This document shows positions 59,352 to 64,000 of a DNA stretch of 64,000 nucleotides, piece by piece. A program made the translations under genes and the position numbers. Numbering within the stretch: position 1 is the stretch's first letter; each line of letters starts with the position of its first letter. Source of the stretch: Phytophthora colocasiae (Eukaryota; Oomycota; Peronosporomycetes; Peronosporales; Peronosporaceae); NCBI GenBank assembly GCA_018806915.1, contig JAGKQI010000079.1, forward strand, positions 62,001-126,000, in the 5' to 3' direction. The notes beneath the pieces were generated by a model that was not told where the DNA came from, did no database searches, and saw only the letters and a program-made list of their open reading frames with translations.

Positions 59352-61762
59352 TTAGGGCTCTGGTAGAACGTGTCGACATGTTGGACACTCCATTTTGACC
59401 TGCATCCAACCTTGCAGACACTCGCGGTGGAAGATGTGGTCGCATGGCGCGATCATGTAGTCGCGAGCTTCAATGTCCAACTCCACCATGCAGATCACAC
59501 AGTCGATAGAATTGTCGCCATCTTTGAGCAGTGCCAGTTCTTGCAGATTGATGCGCCGTTCGTAGTTGTACTTCACAGGTAAGAATCGCGCAGGCACAAA
59601 GAATCTCGGGCCATATCGCTGTTGCAAAAGCAGAATGCCAACCTGCAGGCCCATCCACGATGCCAGCACGTAGCAGAAGTGTGGGTCAATCTTGCTCTCA
59701 TACTGCAGTAGAGCGCCATTTACACACAATCAACACGTTAGCCAATATATCGCAGAGGATCAGTGGCGCTTCCAGAACCATTACCATCGGGAAAGCGGTG
59801 AGGAAGTTGTCCGGGCAGCCGTAAAAGTAGAGCGGCAGGAACAGTCGCAAAGCGCTAATGCCGTAGAGATACCCTAAATCGAAAGGATTTCGAACCTCCC
59901 TGGAAACACACGCAATTGTTATGATCAACGCAACCAACAGGAAGAGCAAAACGGAAAACATACCTGTGCACGTTGTGGACGATTTGTGGGATCCAGAACG
60001 AGTAGCAAATGAATACCAGCACGGGTAAGTGGTTCTTTGGTTTCAAAGCACAACGAATCAGCCAAGTTAATCACTCATAACAACCACAATTGCGAGCAAA
60101 CCATAATAATCTTACCGAAAAGTTGTAGAAGATGCAAAGCCCAGCAAGTAAAGACAGGTAGAATCGCGAATAGAGTGTCGTCAACTCACGACGGAGTGTT
60201 AGCCAGCCTTCCGAGAATCCTTGAGGTCTTCGCGCCTTCCAAATGATCAGCAAGTACCGCATTTCGAAAACCGAGAAGATGATGAGCTTGACGAAGGCGA
60301 CGGACGCAAACGCAGCAAACACGTTTTGTGCCACGATGCCCACAGTTAAATGGCCTAAACACAGGTAGGAATCTACAATAGCCTGCTGCCCGATAGTCAA
60401 CAACGACACCTTTGCTGCCGTTGCTTGGGTGCTGGAAATCTGTAGTTGGCGCAGCAAAAAGTAGATTTCGGCCATAGCAATAAACGTCATGATCACGGCG
60501 TAGCGTGAAGCCTTGGCGAAGAAAACGTTCAGGTTCTCCTCCTGGAACGTCGTATCCAGCTTCAGATAGAGCCCACAGTTCACACTAGCAAGTGTACCTT
60601 CGAGCTTCATGTGACGCATCGACTTCTGCAATACCGTCGCTGCATCATCGCTCTCATCGTCTTCACCATTTTTATTTGCAGGTTTGCTCGTATCGTTCAC
60701 TAGCGACATCTCGACGATGCTCACACACTGGTCGCTGAACGAGTCACTACTCCGAAACCTCGACACGTACGAATATCTTGGTGGCGAAATATCAATCGAA
60801 GCATACTCGTCCCTGTTCTCCACAGCTGGAACTCCATCTAGCACCCCCAAATTCATCAGCTCAGCTCTTGGTTGCCGTGGCAGTCGCTCCAAATTAGCCT
60901 TTCCATCCTCTTCCTCTTCTTCCGGTGCGTCCGTGACTTCCTCCAACTTAGTTGCATTCCCAGCTTCATTGTCACCTTTCCGATACAAAATCTGCACACT
61001 TGAATCCGGGCTATTACCAAATAACGTCAACTTGGCGAGTTTCCTTAGAAAAACTCCCTGAACTGGTAAAATAGTCGCCGCTAGTGACGCCTGCTCTTCA
61101 TAGATGACCAACTGTCCAGTAACATACGCCACCTCCTTCGACAACTCCTTCGAAGCTGGCGTCTTCATCTTCAAGAAGAGCCATGTATGACCTTTCTCCA
61201 CTGGTTGAGTATACTGCTGCAGCTGAATCTCCCGATCCACCTTCAAATACGGGATAATATCACTATACACTGGTTTATTAGCGTCATATTCTTCGGCCAG
61301 CAACGAGTCCCAAGTGCCTGAATAGATCCCCGTAACATTAAGCGGGGGTTCTTTCGTTCTATAACCTGGTTGCTCCTTCAGCAGTGCCTCCAGTTCATGC
61401 ACCTTCTGGACTCGATCTGTATCATTAAAAGCGTTCTGAGGCAAAGAGTAGCGATTACGACCACCAGTACCGTCCCCCATTGCTCCTGTTCGTCCATTGC
61501 GGGCATTACGCGCATCCCCTGCGCGGTTATCGAAGAAGAGGACGAGGAAGCAGAGGAAGATAGCCATACTGAGCAGCTGCATTCGCTGCCGCTGGAACTG
61601 CTGCTGTCTCCAGTCCGCCTCCATAGCCCCAAGGTTCAGTGCTAACGGGTCGTTCCCACCTGGACTCCCGCCCGGACTCCCGCCTGGGCCGTCGCCGTTG
61701 CGCCGCGGAGAATTAGCGCGCACGATCATGACGACGCGGCCGTTCTCGTTGCGGTCCGCCAT
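59352..61762 (-). CDS. TUL1/FLY1-like transmembrane RING E3 ubiquitin ligase
   Basis: Exons, 5' to 3': 61762-60116, 60034-59964, 59899-59785, 59702-59352; 727 residues. All introns (81, 64, 82 nt) are GT-AG and in phase. A membrane segment near 62-78 (MQLLSMAIFLCFLVLFF) precedes a lumenal domain with the family signature GYRTKEPPLNVTGIYSGTW, several membrane helices from about 420 (including LPVLVFICYSFWIPQIVHNV and LYGISALRLFLPLYFYGCPD), and a C-terminal RING-H2 (DCVICMVELD, CDHIFHRECLQGW, CPTCRH). Yeast Tul1 and plant FLY1 sit in Golgi and endosome membranes and ubiquitinate membrane proteins. The last three exons are duplicated at 24 kb. Confidence 0.93.
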
Positions 61763-61932
61763 GACTTGGTCTGACTATGGAGCTGCGATATTTTCTGTTG
61801 AAAGGAAAAAGTGGTACAGTGTACCATTTTCAGAGAGAGTGACAATCACTCTCCATTCCGCACTGGCGCACACCATTTTGTTGTCGAGACCTGCTCTTGT
61901 GGTGACCTTCTCTGCGTGATAGCTTTGTGGAT
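61763..61932. promoter_or_regulatory. Divergent promoter between ligase and CUE/Smr genes
   Basis: 170 bp separate the two starts. CTCCATTCCGCACT at about 61850-61863 resembles the oomycete initiator (YTCAYTYY-type core) at a fitting distance from the plus-strand start. GGTACAGTGTACC at 61812-61824 is a perfect dyad. Roles are inferred from position. Confidence 0.35.
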
Positions 61933-63891
61933 ATGAGGTCTGATATGGTGGTAGATGCATGTTCTTCTTCACCGTTGTCTCCTCTTTCAAATGATATGCT
62001 TAGGGCGTTGACTCTGTCTGTACAAGACGCGGAATCTGCTCAAGACGCTGCTCAGATTGACTTGGTGCTGGAGATGACTGCAACTTTCGACGCTGACGGG
62101 TTTCAACAGCCATCTAAAGTGACGAGGAAGGAAGTTCAACGTGCGCTTCAATCATGTGATGGAGATTTGTCACGTGCAGTTGATGAGGTGCTAAGTCTTG
62201 TGGCCATCAAGACACTGAGTCAACAGGACCAGCAAACACTTAAAGAGCGTCAAGAACAACAAAAGGAGCACGCCAAGTTGCAGCTAAGTGAATTGTGCAG
62301 TGGTCTAGGGCTGGACGAGGACAGTTCTTTTGTTACAGCTCTGCGGCAGTTGCCCGAGAGCGAACGAGATGACCTTTTAGCTACCAACGGAGTCTTTGTA
62401 CAGCAGTTATTGTTGAGTCTCGATGAAGAAGATGACAGTGAAGACGGTAGTGAGACCGAAGATGTTCATCCACTGCAATACCTATTGGAGATGTATCCTG
62501 ACTACAAGGTGGAGGTGGTGGAGGATGTGTTGGACAGCAACAACTATGACGTCGACAAAGCTGCGGAGGCGCTGCACAATTTACGGGGGTTGAACCATGT
62601 GCAGAGCTATGCTACTGTGGTCAATGCAGACGCTCGGGCTGCGGCGCAACAGAGGGAGTTATATGTGAATGGGCCTAGGGTGGATTCGATGGGCCAGTTC
62701 CCAGAGCTTGGTGCGCCGAGTAAAACGCAGCTGAAGAAATTGAAGAGACACCAACGTAGACAGCAGAAAATTCAGCAGGCCCCACACCAAAGACCTCCAC
62801 CAAAGCCTTCGCCTCCGCCTATAGCGTATCCTATGCTTCCTACACGAGGGCACCCTGCAAAGCTAAAGGCCAAGGGAACTTTCAACGCGTGGGACCACCA
62901 GCATGCGCCGCATGATCGTACGGAATCAGGCATCACAACACAGCTTAAGCTGGAACGGCTCAAGAAACTACTGCCAAGTATCGATGCCAGTGTCATTCAA
63001 ACCGTATGCGTCGACGACGACACCCCTCGATTGATTTTATGGGCGTTGTATTCTAATCGCATTGTGCTTGTGAACAGACATTTTTCCTGAATGGATGCAG
63101 CTCAGATGCTACAGAGGCAGCACTGCGTGAGGTGTACAACTTACCATTAGCCCAGAAGCTCCTACCCCCACCGACCGTAACTGAGGAATTTGAAATGGCA
63201 ACCGTTGCTGCAAATGCTGAGGAAGAGCTTGCTGCTGCCAAAAGCTCTCGTCAATCACGCCGAGGAACGGATTGGACCCTCGTATCTAGCAAGAACAAGG
63301 TTGTTGCCGCTAGGGAAACCCTCAGCAATCGCTATTGTGATCTTATGGCATCGTTCAGGCGTGGTCAGCATGTTCTTGCTGCAGACCGTGTTCGAGAGTG
63401 AGTTACACAGTGCCCAAGGTGTCATCCTGCTATGTCGATGAATTGATTTAACACCTGTGCTGTGCAGGTTGAGCAAGGCGCGCCGCGACCATCGAGAGGC
63501 TCAACGGCAGTGTGCCCACGATTTTTTCCTTGCGCACCAGGAGCATCTGAAGTAAGTTGCTGGAGACTTTCTCAACGGCCCCCACCTCTGTTTCCAGTCT
63601 GTCTTACCTGGGATATCTTTTTTGTTATGTGATAGGCACCAACGCCCGATTGATTTACACGGCTTTATCGTAATGGAAGCTCTGTGGGTCGCTCGTGAAG
63701 CAATCGAGTACTGCCAAGAGCACCGCATCCGAAAGTGCTTATTGATCTGCGGTGTTGGCCACCACTCGATCAATGGCAAACCACGTATCTTGACTGCACT
63801 TCAATTATCACTGGATCGACGCGGGATCGCGTTCCGCGAGCTCCATGGAGTGGTGACCGTGTTTCCGCTCCGTTCCACGGATTCGATCTGA
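61933..63891 (+). CDS. CUE/DUF1771/Smr domain protein
   Basis: Exons 61933-63003, 63078-63397, 63468-63551 and 63636-63891; 576 residues, all introns (70-84 nt) GT-AG and in phase. Domains: UBA/CUE-like segments near 40-90 and 180-215 (HPLQYLLEMYPDYKVEVVEDVL), a third near 340-375 split by intron 1, a basic Pro/Gln linker, DUF1771 (RYCDLMASFRRGQHVL to LAHQEHLK, split by introns 2 and 3), and a C-terminal Smr domain (IDLHGFIVMEA, GVGHHSINGKPRI). The set matches N4BP2 and plant CID5/CID7-type proteins, where CUE binds ubiquitin and Smr can cleave nucleic acid; ribosome-associated mRNA quality control is a plausible role. An alternative start is ATG 61945. Confidence 0.92.
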
Positions 63892-64000
63892 ACGACTGTC
63901 GATATTTTCTACACTGACCAAGGATTTTCTACCAGTTTACGGCTGAGAGGTAATTTCTACGGTAACTCGTTTTATACGTTTCAAGCAATTGTGTGCAGTA

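Noticed and set aside
1..64000. Integrated viral genes or further secreted effectors of the RXLR type
   Set aside because: Retroelement proteins explain all virus-like motifs seen. No ORF with a signal peptide followed by an RXLR-EER motif stood out, although I could not scan exhaustively.

Overview
The window is nuclear DNA of a plant-pathogenic oomycete, most likely Phytophthora or a close relative. The evidence is compact genes with short GT-AG introns (about 60-80 nt), a Crinkler (CRN) effector gene with its LxLFLAK and HVLVVVP motifs, a Kazal-type inhibitor relic, and dense copia, gypsy, LINE, Mutator and pogo elements. I cannot name the species from sequence alone.

Layout. 1-20 kb is a gene-rich block: alanyl-tRNA synthetase (5' part of the gene, -), a coiled-coil protein (+), a Kazal relic and a BED-finger relic, a class II histone deacetylase (-), a YqeH/NOA1-type circularly permuted GTPase (+), two glutathione S-transferases flanking a membrane-anchored COG0523/CobW GTPase, a B-box/SAM/MAPKK-like kinase fusion (+), a PhoD-type phosphatase (+), an unrecognised 522-residue protein (-) and a Cys/His-motif possible regulator (-). 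20.3-25.0 kb is a rearranged duplicate of the 3' end of a TUL1-like E3 ligase gene (the intact gene is at 59.4-61.8 kb), split by a 3.4 kb Mutator-like element.

25.1-48.2 kb is one old copia element (LTRs with ACCTT target duplications, a half-tRNA(iMet) primer site and a purine tract) that has been invaded repeatedly. A 7.3 kb LINE with a 17-bp target duplication itself holds a 955-bp TTAA-flanked element. A 9.0 kb chromodomain gypsy holds a 915-bp TA-flanked element in one LTR. Between copia pol and the 3' LTR, on the antisense strand, lies a third gene with a RanBP2-type zinc finger, a chromo-like segment and an OTU-like protease; the gypsy sits inside it. The gypsy has its own long antisense ORF in the matching place, and its LTRs and coding regions are tiled end to end with short perfect hairpins. 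These two features are the most unusual things in the window.

48.7-55.7 kb is a CRN effector gene with a kinase-like C-terminal domain, split by a young 5.3 kb gypsy with identical LTRs and a GAAAC duplication, and also frameshifted. 55.7-58.7 kb holds two TA-flanked DNA transposons abutting at one shared TA; the second carries a tRNA gene. The window ends with the TUL1-like ligase (-) and a divergent CUE/DUF1771/Smr protein (+). Overall it shows a housekeeping block beside a repeat-rich, effector-bearing block, as expected of oomycete two-speed genomes. All functions are inferred from sequence reading; no database search was possible.
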